Shown in pieces: positions 18,784 to 28,047 of a stretch of 40,287 bases of DNA. The stretch comes from an uncultured Polaromonas sp. (GTDB lineage Bacteria; Pseudomonadota; Gammaproteobacteria; Burkholderiales; Burkholderiaceae): contig CAMLDT010000005.1 in assembly GCA_946479075.1 (NCBI GenBank), positions 1 through 40,287 of the forward strand. The letters are read 5' to 3'. The translations under genes and the position numbers were made by a program. Under the pieces are notes generated by a model. It did no database searches. It worked only from the letters and a program-made list of their open reading frames with translations, and was not told where the DNA came from. Every line of letters starts with the position of its first letter. Position 1 is the stretch's first letter.

Positions 18784-19585
18784 TGAAGTCCCCCCGGGCA
18801 TAAGCGGCAGCCTCACGTGAACCGCCGAAACGTTTTTTAAGCTGATCCGCCAGTTGCGCCATGGCCTCGCGGTTACCCAGACCACGCTCCACCTTGATGC
18901 CCAGCCACAAGGTCTCCGCCCTGGCCAGGTCGCTGTTGTTCACGCGGCGAATGTAAAACTGTGCGCGAGCCAGGTCGCCCCGCTGAAAGAGGGCCTTGGA
19001 CAGGTGGTAGGCCGTGATCGGATTGCCGGCATCCATTTCGTAGGCCTGCAGCAGACTGCGTTCACCTTCGGCGGCCTGGCCTGCGCTGATCTGGCAAATA
19101 CCCTGGGTCATCCATGTTTTGGGTTGTCCGGTGTATCCGGGCGTCGCGATGGCACGCGCAAACAGGGCGGACGACTCCGGGTAGTTGCCCTGCTGGCACA
19201 GAAGCCACCCGTAGTTGTGCATCACGTCGGCGTCGCGCGGGTTCAGCGCCAGCGCGCGGCGAAAGCTCTCGGCGGCCAGCACGTTGTCACCGAGCCGCAT
19301 GTAAACAAGACCCCGCAGATTGTGGGCGTCTGCATAGGTTGGGTCAGCTGCCAGTGACTGCTTAATCTCGTCAAGGGCCACAGTGGTCTGGCCCTGCTGA
19401 AAATAGTTGGCCGCAAGTTCAAGCCGGATCCGCGCACGCTTGCGGCCGTCCGTTTCATCCGATTCGGTCATGACCTCGCTGCGCGCACCGGGCCCGGGCG
19501 CGCCCCCCGGATTGGCTGCGCAGCCAGCGACCAGCACGGCCAGCCAGCAGGCGTAAAGCCACATCACGTTGCGGACAAGCTTCAT
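18776..19585 (-). CDS. pilW: Type IV pilus biogenesis/stability lipoprotein PilW (PilF)
   Basis: A 269-residue outer-membrane lipoprotein of the PilF/PilW family that helps assemble the PilQ secretin. Lipobox LVAGC places the lipidated cysteine at residue 22. TPR repeats are visible: [60 protein letters not shown] and a later [20 protein letters not shown]. It lies in the usual place between rlmN and the rodZ-like gene, overlapping rlmN by 4 bases (ATGA) and the downstream gene by 8. No other pilus genes are in the window. Confidence 0.92.
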   Translation of the reverse strand: MKLVRNVMWLYACWLAVLVAGCAANPGGAPGPGARSEVMTESDETDGRKRARIRLELAANYFQQGQTTVALDEIKQSLAADPTYADAHNLRGLVYMRLGDNVLAAESFRRALALNPRDADVMHNYGWLLCQQGNYPESSALFARAIATPGYTGQPKTWMTQGICQISAGQAAEGERSLLQAYEMDAGNPITAYHLSKALFQRGDLARAQFYIRRVNNSDLARAETLWLGIKVERGLGNREAMAQLADQLKKRFGGSREAAAYARGDFNE

Positions 19586-20727
19586 ACACCGACCTCCCTG
19601 GAGACAACCTTGATGCCCTTGAGCATACCCTGCCGCTGTGACGCCATGCGCTGCTGTACGCCGGTGCGGTCCTGCACATCGCCGGCGAGCTGGCCACAGG
19701 CGGCATCGATATCGTCACCGCGGGTCTTGCGCACCGTGGTCACGATGCCGGCGTCCATGAGGATTTGCGCAAAGGCCGCGACCTGCGGCATGCCGGAGCG
19801 CTTCAGCCCGGAAGCCGGGAAAGGGTTGAAGGGAATCAGGTTGAACTTGCAGGACAGGCCGCTGACGGCATGTTTGCGCATCAGCGCCACCAGCTGGTTC
19901 GCATGTTCGGCCTGGTCGTTGACGCCGTCGAGCATGCAATATTCAAAGGTGATGAAGTCGCGAGGCGCGGCAGCCTGGTAGCGGCTGCAGGCATCAAGCA
20001 GTTCCGCAATCGGATATTTTTTATTGAGCGGCACGAGGTTGCTGCGCAGACCGTCCTCCGGCGCATGCAAGGACACCGCCAGGGCCACTGGGCAATCCTG
20101 GGCCAGGCGGTCCATCATGGGGACCACGCCCGAGGTCGACACCGTCACGCGCCGGCGCGACAGGCCGTAGGCATGGTCATCCAGCATCACGCGCAGGGCC
20201 GGGAGCAACTGCGAATAGTTCTGCAAGGGCTCACCCATGCCCATCATCACGACGTTGGACACCACCCGCTCACTCTTGCCGAGATGCTGGCGCAGGAAAT
20301 GCTCGGCAAACCAGAGCTGACCGATGATCTCGGCGGTGCTGAGGTTGCGGCTGAAGCCCTGGTGACCCGTGGAGCAGAAGCGGCAACCGACAGCGCAGCC
20401 CGCCTGCGAGGAGATGCACAGCGTGCCCCGGTCCGATTCAGGGATAAAAACCGTTTCGATCACATCGCCGGCGCCGACGTCAAACAGCCACTTGATGGTG
20501 CCGTCTGCCGAATCGTGGCGCGACACGACCGTGAGGGCGGGAATATGGGCCGACGCAGGAAGCTTGTCGCGCAGGGATTTCGCCAGATCGGTCATCTGGG
20601 AAAAATCAGTCGCGCCTTTCTGGTGAATCCAGCGAAAAAGCTGGGTGGCCCGGAAACGTTTTTCCCCAAGCCCCTCGCAAAAAGCCGCCAGCCCTTCCAG
20701 ATCGAAATCAAGCAGGTTGGCGGTCAT
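19582..20727 (-). CDS. rlmN: 23S rRNA/tRNA adenine C2-methyltransferase RlmN
   Basis: A 381-residue radical SAM enzyme that methylates A2503 of 23S rRNA and A37 of some tRNAs. Seen: N-terminal helical accessory domain ([20 protein letters not shown]), the radical SAM triad CAVGCRFC, the segment [10 protein letters not shown], and the C-terminal [16 protein letters not shown] containing the cysteine that resolves the methylated intermediate. ndk is upstream with a 109-base gap that holds repeat family 2, and pilW begins inside the stop codon. Confidence 0.97.
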   Translation of the reverse strand: MTANLLDFDLEGLAAFCEGLGEKRFRATQLFRWIHQKGATDFSQMTDLAKSLRDKLPASAHIPALTVVSRHDSADGTIKWLFDVGAGDVIETVFIPESDRGTLCISSQAGCAVGCRFCSTGHQGFSRNLSTAEIIGQLWFAEHFLRQHLGKSERVVSNVVMMGMGEPLQNYSQLLPALRVMLDDHAYGLSRRRVTVSTSGVVPMMDRLAQDCPVALAVSLHAPEDGLRSNLVPLNKKYPIAELLDACSRYQAAAPRDFITFEYCMLDGVNDQAEHANQLVALMRKHAVSGLSCKFNLIPFNPFPASGLKRSGMPQVAAFAQILMDAGIVTTVRKTRGDDIDAACGQLAGDVQDRTGVQQRMASQRQGMLKGIKVVSREVGV

Positions 20728-20756
20728 TGCGTGAAAGCGCGGGCGTCAAGCACGCG

Positions 20757-20832
20757 CCGCGAAGGGCCGCCCCGAGCAAGCGACGACCGCCTCGGGCGGC
20801 AGTGTCATACGCGAAGCGACAAGCGTGGGGGT
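20757..20832. repeat. Repeat family 2, copy 2 (ndk-rlmN gap)
   Basis: Blocks ggccgccccgagc, cctcgggcggcag and gcgacaagcgtggggg match copy 1 (13078-13150) in order and spacing. CCGCCCGAGG and its partner CTCGGGGCGG can form a strong hairpin on the minus-strand RNA just after the ndk stop, so it may act as an mRNA 3' stabiliser or weak terminator. No T-run follows. Confidence 0.55.
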
Positions 20833-20836
20833 CATA

Positions 20837-21262
20837 TCAGCGCGAGTAGATATTCATGCCCGCGAAGAAGAAGCTGATCTCCACCTGGGCAGTTTCGGTC
20901 GCGTCGGAGCCGTGCACCGCGTTGGCATCAATGCTGTCGGCGAAGTCGGCGCGGATGGTTCCGGCGGCGGCTTTCTTCGGATCCGTCGCGCCCATCAGGT
21001 CGCGGTGTTTCAGGATCGCGTTTTCGCCTTCCAGCGCGGAAATCATCACCGGACCGGAGATCATGAACTCGACCAGATCCTTGAAGAAAGGACGCTCTTT
21101 ATGCACGGCATAAAAAGCTTCGGCTTCGCCGCGCGACAGGTGCGCCATGCGTGCAGCCACCACTTTCAGGCCGGCGGCCTCGAAACGGGCGTAGATTTGA
21201 CCGATGACATTTTTTGCCACTGCGTCGGGTTTGATGATGGAGAGGGTGCGTTCGATCGCCAT
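20837..21262 (-). CDS. ndk: Nucleoside-diphosphate kinase
   Basis: A 141-residue enzyme that transfers the terminal phosphate between nucleoside di- and triphosphates through a phosphohistidine. Seen: [13 protein letters not shown] at the N-terminus, [20 protein letters not shown] and the active-site histidine in NAVHGSD. Length is normal for the family. AGGA lies 6 bases before the ATG. The 120-base upstream gap to rluB contains a perfect A/T-rich palindrome and a hairpin, so ndk probably has its own promoter and heads the long operon down to purA. Confidence 0.97.
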   Translation of the reverse strand: MAIERTLSIIKPDAVAKNVIGQIYARFEAAGLKVVAARMAHLSRGEAEAFYAVHKERPFFKDLVEFMISGPVMISALEGENAILKHRDLMGATDPKKAAAGTIRADFADSIDANAVHGSDATETAQVEISFFFAGMNIYSR

Positions 21263-21300
21263 GGGATTTCCTAGGTATGAATTTTCTTGATTTTGGAGAT

Positions 21301-21317
21301 TTATTCAAATTGAATAA
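21301..21317. promoter_or_regulatory. Perfect palindrome upstream of ndk, possible operator
   Basis: TTATTCAA and TTGAATAA flank a single central A, 39 bases upstream of the ndk start. Such A/T-rich symmetry stands out in this G+C-rich sequence and could bind a dimeric regulator or overlap the promoter. No convincing -35/-10 pair could be fixed. Confidence 0.35.
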
Positions 21318-21347
21318 AGCCTCTGATTTTAACCTGTCAGCCATCGC

Positions 21348-21375
21348 CCTGCCGTGCAAAGTGCACGCGGGCAGG
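21348..21375 (-). terminator. Hairpin after rluB, weak terminator candidate
   Basis: CCTGCC-GTGCA pairs with TGCAC-GGCAGG around loop AAG with a three-base bulge. It starts a few bases past the rluB stop codon on the minus strand. No T-run follows, so Rho-independent termination is doubtful; mRNA 3' protection is as likely. Confidence 0.35.
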
Positions 21376-21382
21376 CAAGGAC

Positions 21383-23026
21383 TCAGCGGTTTCCGCCCCG
21401 GTTTCCGCCGCCGTTGCCCCGATTGCCGCCGCGGTTACCACTGCCACCCCGGCGCGGTCCCGGTCCCGGTCCCGCTCCGCCTCCACCCCCGCCGCCGGCC
21501 GGTCCATTGCCATTGCCCCCGCGGCGCTGGCCCTGGGCCTGGCGCTGGCGCGTGAAGGTGTCGGCACCGATATAGCCGAAAGACGTTTTCATGGGATCGG
21601 GCTGCGCGCCGCCAGGGCCTTTGTCGGACCGGTCGCCGCGCCCGCCACCATCGTCACGGCGCCGCGAACCCTGCGCAGCATTGCCCCCAAAATTTGCGGG
21701 TGATCCGGCACGGGAGGGTCCCCCGTTGCCACCGCCAGGCCCACGCCCCTTGCTGCCGCGTCGCCGGTTGCCGTCGCGCGGCGTGTCTTTGCGCGGCATC
21801 GGCGGCTGGAACTCATGCGGTCCGGGTTGATCGCCATCGTCGTGGCCAGGGGCCGGTGCCTGCGCCTGGTCAGCCGGCCGGCCAGCGCCCGCATCGGGGC
21901 GCCCCCGGCCGCCGCGCGTTTTTTCGTTGCGGCGCGGACCACGCCCCGGGCGCGGGTCACCCCCGCCATCTCCGGAAACGGCCGCGGCTTTCGGCCCGCG
22001 TGGATCGGCGCGCGACTCCGAGCGGCCAACCGCGCTGGTGAGGGCCCCGATGTCACGCTCGTCAAGCTCCACAAACGCGCCCCGCTTGAGTCCGCGCGGC
22101 AAAACCACGGCGCCGTAACGGATGCGGATCAGCCGGCTGACGGCATGGCCGACGGCCTCGAACATGCGGCGTACTTCGCGGTTCCGGCCCTCGGAAATCG
22201 TCACGCGGTACCAGCAATTGGCGCCCTCGCCTCCGCCGGCCTCGATGGTGCTGAATTGCGCCATGCCATCATCGAGCTGCACGCCGTCGAGCAGGCGCTT
22301 CTTTTCTTCGTTGTTCAGAGCCCCCAGCACCCGGACCGCGTATTCGCGCTCCAGGCCGAAACGCGGATGCATCAGCTTGTTGGCGAGTTCCCCCGAACTC
22401 GTCAGCAGCAGCAGGCCTTCGGTATTCAGGTCCAGTCGCCCCACCGACTGCCACTTGCCCTGAAACAGCTTGGGCAACTTGCGGAACACCGTCGGCCGGT
22501 TCTGCGGATCGTCATGCGAAACCACTTCCCCGGAAGGCTTGTGGTAGGCAATCACGCGTGCCGGCGGCGGATCAATGCGGACCCGGATCGGCTTGCCATT
22601 GACTTTGACCGTGTCACCGAACTGGATGCGCTGGCCGATGTGCGCTGGCTCGGCATTGACGGAAATTCGCCCCTCGAGGATGAGTTGCTCCATTTCGAGC
22701 CGCGAACCCAGCCCCGCCTGCGCCAGCACCTTGTGCAACTTGGGTGTTTCCGGCTGAGGCAGCAACACACGCTTGGGCAGCTCCAGCGCGATGTCTTCCT
22801 CGTCGGCATCAAATTTACCCGTCACCACATCGTCAAAACGATTTTCTGCGGCCGCCCCCTGGGGCTGACCATGACCGGGTGAAGCAGCTTCCGAGCCACT
22901 GGCAAGCTCGGCACTTGCTATCAAATCAGGAGCTGTCTGCGCCTGTCCGGTGTGGGCTGGAGCCTTGTTTGGCTCTTCAATCTGGGAGGCCGGGACGGCC
23001 GCAGCCGGATCGTCGTTGGAGTTCAT
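21383..23026 (-). CDS. rluB: 23S rRNA pseudouridine synthase RluB with long disordered tails
   Basis: A 547-residue RsuA-family pseudouridine synthase; RluB modifies U2605 of 23S rRNA in E. coli. The catalytic core occupies about residues 90-330: an S4 domain ([20 protein letters not shown]), then [13 protein letters not shown] with the catalytic aspartate, and [19 protein letters not shown] 23026 begins [11 protein letters not shown]. The core is framed by an acidic N-terminal extension of about 85 residues, partly encoded by a family-1 repeat, and by a C-terminal tail of about 200 residues rich in R, G, N, D and P ([23 protein letters not shown]), which contains one ordered-looking motif, [17 protein letters not shown]. 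RluB versus RluE/RsuA is judged from context beside scpB, so the exact target base is inferred. Confidence 0.9.
   Translation of the reverse strand: MNSNDDPAAAVPASQIEEPNKAPAHTGQAQTAPDLIASAELASGSEAASPGHGQPQGAAAENRFDDVVTGKFDADEEDIALELPKRVLLPQPETPKLHKVLAQAGLGSRLEMEQLILEGRISVNAEPAHIGQRIQFGDTVKVNGKPIRVRIDPPPARVIAYHKPSGEVVSHDDPQNRPTVFRKLPKLFQGKWQSVGRLDLNTEGLLLLTSSGELANKLMHPRFGLEREYAVRVLGALNNEEKKRLLDGVQLDDGMAQFSTIEAGGGEGANCWYRVTISEGRNREVRRMFEAVGHAVSRLIRIRYGAVVLPRGLKRGAFVELDERDIGALTSAVGRSESRADPRGPKAAAVSGDGGGDPRPGRGPRRNEKTRGGRGRPDAGAGRPADQAQAPAPGHDDGDQPGPHEFQPPMPRKDTPRDGNRRRGSKGRGPGGGNGGPSRAGSPANFGGNAAQGSRRRDDGGGRGDRSDKGPGGAQPDPMKTSFGYIGADTFTRQRQAQGQRRGGNGNGPAGGGGGGGAGPGPGPRRGGSGNRGGNRGNGGGNRGGNR
22916..22980 (+). 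repeat. Dispersed repeat family 1, copy C, inside rluB
   Basis: tgctatcaaa, agctgtctgcgcctg, gtgggctggagcc and tttggctcttcaa match copy A block for block. On the minus strand it encodes roughly residues 16-37 of RluB ([20 protein letters not shown]), within the disordered N-terminal extension. Confidence 0.65.
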
Positions 23027-23036
23027 ACGGGTGGCT

Positions 23037-23807
23037 TCAGGCGTGGGGGTCGGGGGATGTGGGGTCCGGCGGCAACAGGTCCGACACACCTTCCGCATGC
23101 GCAGGGCTGGCCGATCCGGACGATTCAACGGCTTCGGGGCTTGCCGAAACCGAGGGGACAGCGGCCTTGGGTTCGATACCGGCTTCATCGCTTTCGGCAA
23201 GCAGCGCCGGGGCGTCTTCCAGCACCACAAGCTCATCGGCCCCAGGCGCGCCTGCGAGCCCGAATTCAATCTGCTCCAGCATCGATGCCTGGCTGCCGGC
23301 GCTGTCCATGGCCGGCAGCTGGTCCAGCGATTCAATCCCCAGGTCATCGAGAAATTGCCGCGTTGTGGCGTACAAGCCGGGCCGTCCCACCGTTTCACGG
23401 TGCCCGATGACCTCCACCCAGCCCCGGTCCTCAAGCTGCTTGAGGATCATGCTGTTGATGGTCACGCCACGGATGTCCTCCATGTCGCCACGCGTCACCG
23501 GCTGCCGGTAGGCAATGATGGCCAGCGTTTCAAGCGTGGCCCGCGTGTAGCGCGGCGGCTTTTCCGGATGCAGCCGGTCCAGGAACTCGCGCATCTCGGG
23601 ACGGCTCTGAAAACGCCAGCCAGTGGCCACATGAACCAGCTCCACGCCCCGCGCCGCCCAGTCGTTTTGCAGCTCTTCAAGCAGCAGCTTGAGGGTATCG
23701 GCCGTGATTGCCCCGTTGAACAAAACACCCATGTCGCGCACAGGCAAAGGCTGCTGCGCGCAAATGAGTGCCGTTTCGAGGACGCGCTTCGCATCCGTCG
23801 TATTCAT
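23037..23807 (-). CDS. scpB: Segregation and condensation protein ScpB
   Basis: A 256-residue kleisin-associated subunit of the SMC-ScpAB condensin that organises the chromosome. Two winged-helix domains are visible: [19 protein letters not shown] with [14 protein letters not shown], then [40 protein letters not shown] and [17 protein letters not shown]. An acidic, S/E/A-rich tail follows from about residue 175. It lies 10 bases upstream of rluB on the same strand, a common pairing. scpA is not in the window, since the next gene upstream is rluD. Confidence 0.94.
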   Translation of the reverse strand: MNTTDAKRVLETALICAQQPLPVRDMGVLFNGAITADTLKLLLEELQNDWAARGVELVHVATGWRFQSRPEMREFLDRLHPEKPPRYTRATLETLAIIAYRQPVTRGDMEDIRGVTINSMILKQLEDRGWVEVIGHRETVGRPGLYATTRQFLDDLGIESLDQLPAMDSAGSQASMLEQIEFGLAGAPGADELVVLEDAPALLAESDEAGIEPKAAVPSVSASPEAVESSGSASPAHAEGVSDLLPPDPTSPDPHA

Positions 23808-23912
23808 GGTCTTGGTTCCGAAAATAATCGAGGGTCAGGGCGCCGGGCAGCGCAGTTCACATTCATGCGCAAGCACTTCATCAGGGCGCGCCATGTGCGG
23901 GGTAGCAGAAAA

Positions 23913-24947
23913 CTACTGGCTTTGATTGTATCCCAGCCCCACGCCGGCCACGGCCGCGGCAAGGTCCGCTGGCATGGGCGACAGGAACTCCAGCGCCTGC
24001 CCTGTGACCGGGTGCTCAAACGCCAGACGGCATGCATGCAAGGCCTGCCGCTCCAGTCCGGCTGTTGGACGGCCGCCATACACTGCGTCGCCCACCAGCG
24101 GATGGCCGATGGCGGCCATATGCACACGGATCTGATGGGTGCGGCCGGTTTGCAACCTGCAACGGACCAGGCAAAACCCGCCCCCGCTGGCCAGCCGGAA
24201 AATGCCGGTGGAGGCGCTCTTGCCGGAGGTCTTTTCCAGATCGACCACTGCCATGCGCAGGCGGTTGCGCGGATCACGGCCGATGGGCTCCTCCACCTGT
24301 CGCGCGGCCGGCCCCTGCCAGTCGCCATGGGCCAGCGCCAGGTATTCACGGGCGACCGTGCGGGCCGCAATCATGGTCACCAGCTGATCCATGACCTGGC
24401 GTTTGCGCGCCACCACCATCAGGCCGCTGGTGTCCTTGTCCAGCCGGTGCACGATACCGGCGCGGGGCAGCAAACCGGCCTCGGGGTCACGGCCGAGCAG
24501 GCCATTGAGCAGCGTGCCGCTCCAGTTGCCGGGTGCAGGGTGCACCACCAGACCCGCAGGCTTGTTGACCACCATCAAGTGTTCGTCTTCAAAAACGATG
24601 TCCAGCGCCATGCTTTCTGGCTTGAATGCCTGACTTTGCGGCGTTGGCTTGAGTTCGATTTGCAGCGCATGACCGGCTTTCACCCGTGCCGACGACTTGG
24701 CGAGTGCCGTGCCATCGAGCTGCACGGCCCCGGCTTCGATGAGCTGCTGCAGATAACTGCGGGAAAATTCCGGTACTGCCAGTGCCAGCGCACGGTCCAG
24801 GCGCGCACCGTGGCTGCTCGCAGGCACGGTCACGCGGCGCAACTCGAAAGCCGCACCAGCCTCCAGCTCGTCGACGATCTCGTCGGACAGATCCTCTGCG
24901 GCATGGGTGCTCGATATAATCAATTTGCTTTGCACAGAATCAGTCAT
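23913..24947 (-). CDS. rluD: 23S rRNA pseudouridine(1911/1915/1917) synthase RluD
   Basis: A RluA-family pseudouridine synthase of about 344 residues that modifies helix 69 of 23S rRNA. An S4 domain (LDRALALAVPEFSRSYLQQL) precedes the catalytic core with HRLDKDTSGLMVVA, where the aspartate attacks the uridine, and RTHQIRVHMAAIGHPLVGD. ATG 24947 (MTDSVQ) is preferred over TTG 24959, since the latter lies in the divergent leader. The gene is back to back with bamD only 17 bases away, a conserved arrangement. Confidence 0.94.
   Translation of the reverse strand: MTDSVQSKLIISSTHAAEDLSDEIVDELEAGAAFELRRVTVPASSHGARLDRALALAVPEFSRSYLQQLIEAGAVQLDGTALAKSSARVKAGHALQIELKPTPQSQAFKPESMALDIVFEDEHLMVVNKPAGLVVHPAPGNWSGTLLNGLLGRDPEAGLLPRAGIVHRLDKDTSGLMVVARKRQVMDQLVTMIAARTVAREYLALAHGDWQGPAARQVEEPIGRDPRNRLRMAVVDLEKTSGKSASTGIFRLASGGGFCLVRCRLQTGRTHQIRVHMAAIGHPLVGDAVYGGRPTAGLERQALHACRLAFEHPVTGQALEFLSPMPADLAAAVAGVGLGYNQSQ
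24915..24920 (+). promoter_or_regulatory. Candidate -10 box for bamD
   Basis: A perfect TATAAT about 45 bases before the bamD ATG, lying inside the 5' end of the divergent rluD gene. No good -35 box is seen at 16-18 bases upstream. Confidence 0.4.
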
Positions 24948-24964
24948 TAACAGGATCAATTGCG

Positions 24965-25789
24965 ATGTTTTCCACCAAATTATCGGTTGTTCCCGCCACC
25001 TCTCCTCTCGCGGCAGCCCTGCTGGCTTGCGTTGCGCTGCTGTCCGCCTGCTCTTCGACGACCGTCAAGGACCCGACCGCCGCCTGGAGTCCCAACAAGA
25101 TCTACGCGGAAGCCCGCGACGAAGCGAACTCCGGCGCCTACGACAAAGCCATTCCGCTGTTTGAAAAGCTTGAAGGCCGTGCCGCCGGCACCCCGCTGGC
25201 CCAGCAGGCCCAGCTCGAAAAGGCCTATGCCCAGTACAAAGGCGAAGAACCAGCCCAAGCCCAGGCGACGCTGGACCGGTTCATGAAACTGCACCCGTCC
25301 AGCCCGGCCATCGATTACGCCCTTTACCTCAAAGGCCTGGTGAGCTTCAACGACAACCTTGGCCTGTTCAGCTTCCTGTACAAGCAGGATTTGTCGGAGC
25401 GTGACCAGAAAGCGGCCAAGGAATCCTTCGAAGCCTTCAAGGGCCTGGTCAACCGCTTTCCGGAGTCAAAGTACTCGGCCGATGCCCGTCTGCGCATGAC
25501 CTATATCGTCAATTCGCTGGCACAGTATGAAGTCCATGTGGCGCGTTATTACTACACCCGCGGCGCCTACATTTCGGCCATCAACCGGGCCCAGACCGCC
25601 CTGACCGAGTACCGGGATGTGCCGGTGCTGGAGGACGCACTGTTCATCCTCTACAAGTCCTACGACGCGCTGGGCATGGCCCAACTGCGCGACGACACCA
25701 AACGCGTGATGGAAAAGAGCTATCCGCAGAGCGAATACCTGACCAAGGGTTTCAGGTCGGTTGAAACGCCGTGGTATCGCTTCTGGTAA
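24965..25789 (+). CDS. bamD: Outer-membrane assembly lipoprotein BamD
   Basis: A 274-residue essential lipoprotein of the BAM complex. Lipobox LLSAC gives the lipidated cysteine at about residue 29; then five TPR-like repeats (IYAEARDEANSGAYDKAIPL, AQLEKAYAQYKGEEPAQAQA, IDYALYLKGLVSFN, ARYYYTRGAYISAINRAQTA). The order and the FPESKYSADARLRMTYI segment are typical BamD. CAGGAT precedes the ATG by 9 bases. The last 38 bases overlap the end of the convergent helicase gene. Confidence 0.95.
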   Translation: MFSTKLSVVPATSPLAAALLACVALLSACSSTTVKDPTAAWSPNKIYAEARDEANSGAYDKAIPLFEKLEGRAAGTPLAQQAQLEKAYAQYKGEEPAQAQATLDRFMKLHPSSPAIDYALYLKGLVSFNDNLGLFSFLYKQDLSERDQKAAKESFEAFKGLVNRFPESKYSADARLRMTYIVNSLAQYEVHVARYYYTRGAYISAINRAQTALTEYRDVPVLEDALFILYKSYDALGMAQLRDDTKRVMEKSYPQSEYLTKGFRSVETPWYRFW

Positions 25790-27758
25790 GCAGATCCAGG
25801 CGTTCGTTCAGTTCCTCTTCCGACGCCAGCCGCTGCATCGGCGGCAGCGCCCGCAACAGACGCTTGCCGTAACCCATGACAGCCAGCCGGCTGTCGCAAA
25901 TCACCAGCACCCCCTGATCGGTCTCGCGGCGGATCAGCCGGCCGGCCCCCTGCTTCAGCGCCACGGCAGCTTCGGGAAGAAAATAGTCGTTGAAGGCGCT
26001 TTTTCCTTGCGCTTCAAGCACTCGCGCCCTGGCCTCCACCATGGGATCGTTGGGCGGCGGAAACGGCAGCTTGTCGATGATGACCAGTTGCAACGCGTCG
26101 CCGGGCACGTCGATGCCTTCCCAGAATGACGCCGACGCCACCAGCACACAAGCGCGTCCGCCACCGCCTGCACCCTGGCGAAAGCGTTCGATCAGCACCC
26201 GCTTCGGCAACGCCCCCTGTACCAGCACCTCGATATCGCCGGCCCCCTCAAACACCCCCTGAAGCGCGTCGCCGATGGCGCGCAAGGCGCGCAGCGTGGT
26301 GGTGAGCACCATGGTTCGCCCGCCGAGCCGGCGCGCCCACCGCGCGGCGTATGCAGTCACCGCGGCCGTGTGCCCCGGATCGGCCGGCTTGGGAAAGCTT
26401 CGCGGAACATAAAAAGCAGCTTGCCGCGCGTAGTCGAAAGGGCTGCCGACGCGCAACACCGTTGCCTCCGCCAGCCCGCAGGGCCCGGTGAACCAGCTCA
26501 GTCGGTCATCGTCGCCCAGCGTGGCCGAAGTGAAAATCCAGGACTTCGCTGCTGCCGCAGAGTCGCCAAACACCCGCACGTGAATCGCTTTCGAGATGTC
26601 CATCGGGGACTCCACCAGACGCAGTTGCGTGCCCACATCCAGCCAGCGGACGCCACCCGGCTCGGGAGGCACCGCAAAAGCCCGCGCCCTGTCTGACAAC
26701 TCGTGTGCGCGCTCGTGCAGGCGGACGAAGTCGGGGGCGATCTCGGTGACGCTTTCCAAGCCTTCACAGGCAGCACGCAACGCCTCGCCGAGCGCTGACA
26801 GCGCCGCCACCCAGGCGTTTGCATCCAGCGCTTCGGGCACCGCCTCATTCCAGCGCAGCTTGCTGCCCGGGTAAGCCTTGCCGACACACAAACGCAGATC
26901 GCGTGCGGCATGCTCGGTGGCGCCGGAAAGCGTCTGCCAGTCCACCAGGCCGCGCCCCAGTTGCAGGCCGGTGGCCAGCAGGTCGCGCGAAAAATCGAGC
27001 AACTGCCCCGTGGACAGGGTCTTGCCAAGGAACTGCACGCCGGTTTCATTGAGCTGGTGTGCTTCGTCAAAAATCGCAACGCGCACCGTGGGCAGCAGCT
27101 CGGCCATTCCCGACTCCCGCACCGTGAGGTCCGCAAAGAACAGGTGATGGTTGATCACCACGACGTCGGCAGCCATGGCTTCGCGGCGCGCCTGGTTGAC
27201 ATGACATGCACGAAAACGCGGGCACTGTGACCCGAGGCAATTTTCACGCGTGGAGGTGACCCAGGGAATCACCGGCGAGCGTTCATCCAGGCCAGGCAAT
27301 TCAGCCAGGTCGCCGGTGGCGGTCGCCTGCGCCCACTTCTCAACCTTCGCGAGCGCAGCCAGGGAAGTCCGCTCGGGGAAAGCCGGGTCGTGGCGGGCCA
27401 TCTCCATGCGGTGCAGGCACAGGTAGCTGCCGCGCCCCTTCAGCAGCGCGGTGCTGACGGGCACACCCAACGCCTTGACGAGGGCGGGCAAATCGCGCCC
27501 GAACAACTGATCCTGCAAAGCCTTGGTCGCGGTGGAAAGCAGCACCCGTTCACCACTGAGCAGCGCTGGCACCAGGTAGGAAAAAGTTTTGCCAACGCCG
27601 GTGCTTGCCTCGACCACCAACGGGTAGGCCCCTTCGATGGCTTGTGCCACACCGAGCGCCATGTCGGTCTGCCCGCTCCGCGGAACAAAGTGATCGGTGG
27701 CGCGCGACAACACGCCGTCAGGGGCAAAAGCCGCCAGCACTTGAGACGCCAGGTTCAT
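25752..27758 (-). CDS. ATP-dependent DNA helicase, DinG/YoaA type
   Basis: A 668-residue superfamily 2 Fe-S helicase (XPD-like). Seen: Walker A EASTGVGKTFSYL, STATKALQDQL (motif Ia), four probable iron-sulfur cysteines (YLCLHR, ENCLGSQC, RACHV), DEAH box FDEAHQLNE, and C-terminal motifs SFWEGIDVPGD and QGAGRLIRRETDQGV. The E. coli relatives are DinG, which unwinds R-loops and forked DNA, and YoaA, which acts with DNA polymerase III chi. By eye it is closer to YoaA in length, but I cannot separate the two. It overlaps bamD at the 3' end by 38 bases and the DUF465 gene at the 5' end by one (TGATG). Confidence 0.92.
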   Translation of the reverse strand: MNLASQVLAAFAPDGVLSRATDHFVPRSGQTDMALGVAQAIEGAYPLVVEASTGVGKTFSYLVPALLSGERVLLSTATKALQDQLFGRDLPALVKALGVPVSTALLKGRGSYLCLHRMEMARHDPAFPERTSLAALAKVEKWAQATATGDLAELPGLDERSPVIPWVTSTRENCLGSQCPRFRACHVNQARREAMAADVVVINHHLFFADLTVRESGMAELLPTVRVAIFDEAHQLNETGVQFLGKTLSTGQLLDFSRDLLATGLQLGRGLVDWQTLSGATEHAARDLRLCVGKAYPGSKLRWNEAVPEALDANAWVAALSALGEALRAACEGLESVTEIAPDFVRLHERAHELSDRARAFAVPPEPGGVRWLDVGTQLRLVESPMDISKAIHVRVFGDSAAAAKSWIFTSATLGDDDRLSWFTGPCGLAEATVLRVGSPFDYARQAAFYVPRSFPKPADPGHTAAVTAYAARWARRLGGRTMVLTTTLRALRAIGDALQGVFEGAGDIEVLVQGALPKRVLIERFRQGAGGGGRACVLVASASFWEGIDVPGDALQLVIIDKLPFPPPNDPMVEARARVLEAQGKSAFNDYFLPEAAVALKQGAGRLIRRETDQGVLVICDSRLAVMGYGKRLLRALPPMQRLASEEELNERLDLLTRSDTTAFQPT

Positions 27759-27961
27759 CAGGCAGGCTCGGGAGGATTCAGCAAAAACTCCAGCTGGGCG
27801 ATCTGGTCGCGCAGCAGCAGACGCCGTTTTTTCAGGCGCCTGAGCATCAGCTCATTGATGGGAATGGCATGCGAGGTGATATCGACGAGCACATTGAGGT
27901 CCGCGTGTTCGATCTTGAGATCAATCAGCCGGCGCTGCGGGGAGTGTAAATTCAGGTCCAA
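27758..27961 (-). CDS. DUF465 (YdcH-like) small protein
   Basis: A 67-residue protein with the DUF465 pattern: a histidine-containing N-terminal helix, then INELMLRRLKKRRLLLRDQI and a C-terminal AQLEFLLNP helix. These small helical-hairpin proteins are common in proteobacteria and have no settled function. Its TGA overlaps the helicase ATG by one base, so the two are translationally coupled. It diverges from the PP2C gene, with 86 bases between. Confidence 0.75.
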   Translation of the reverse strand: MDLNLHSPQRRLIDLKIEHADLNVLVDITSHAIPINELMLRRLKKRRLLLRDQIAQLEFLLNPPEPA

Positions 27962-28047
27962 TGTTTTTCATCCACGCGGGCTGCTTCGTCTGATAATACG
28001 TCGAATACGGAGATAAATCGAGTCCACATGACTCGACCCACGCCAAG

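Noticed and set aside
23835..23894. 19-codon minus-strand ORF (MARPDEVLAHECELRCPAP) between rluD and scpB
   Set aside because: No ribosome binding site and no recognised similarity; length is within chance.
27991..27997. Sigma-70 promoter for the PP2C gene with a TGATAAT -10
   Set aside because: The only possible -35 (TTTTCA) is 21 bases away, too far for a credible pair.
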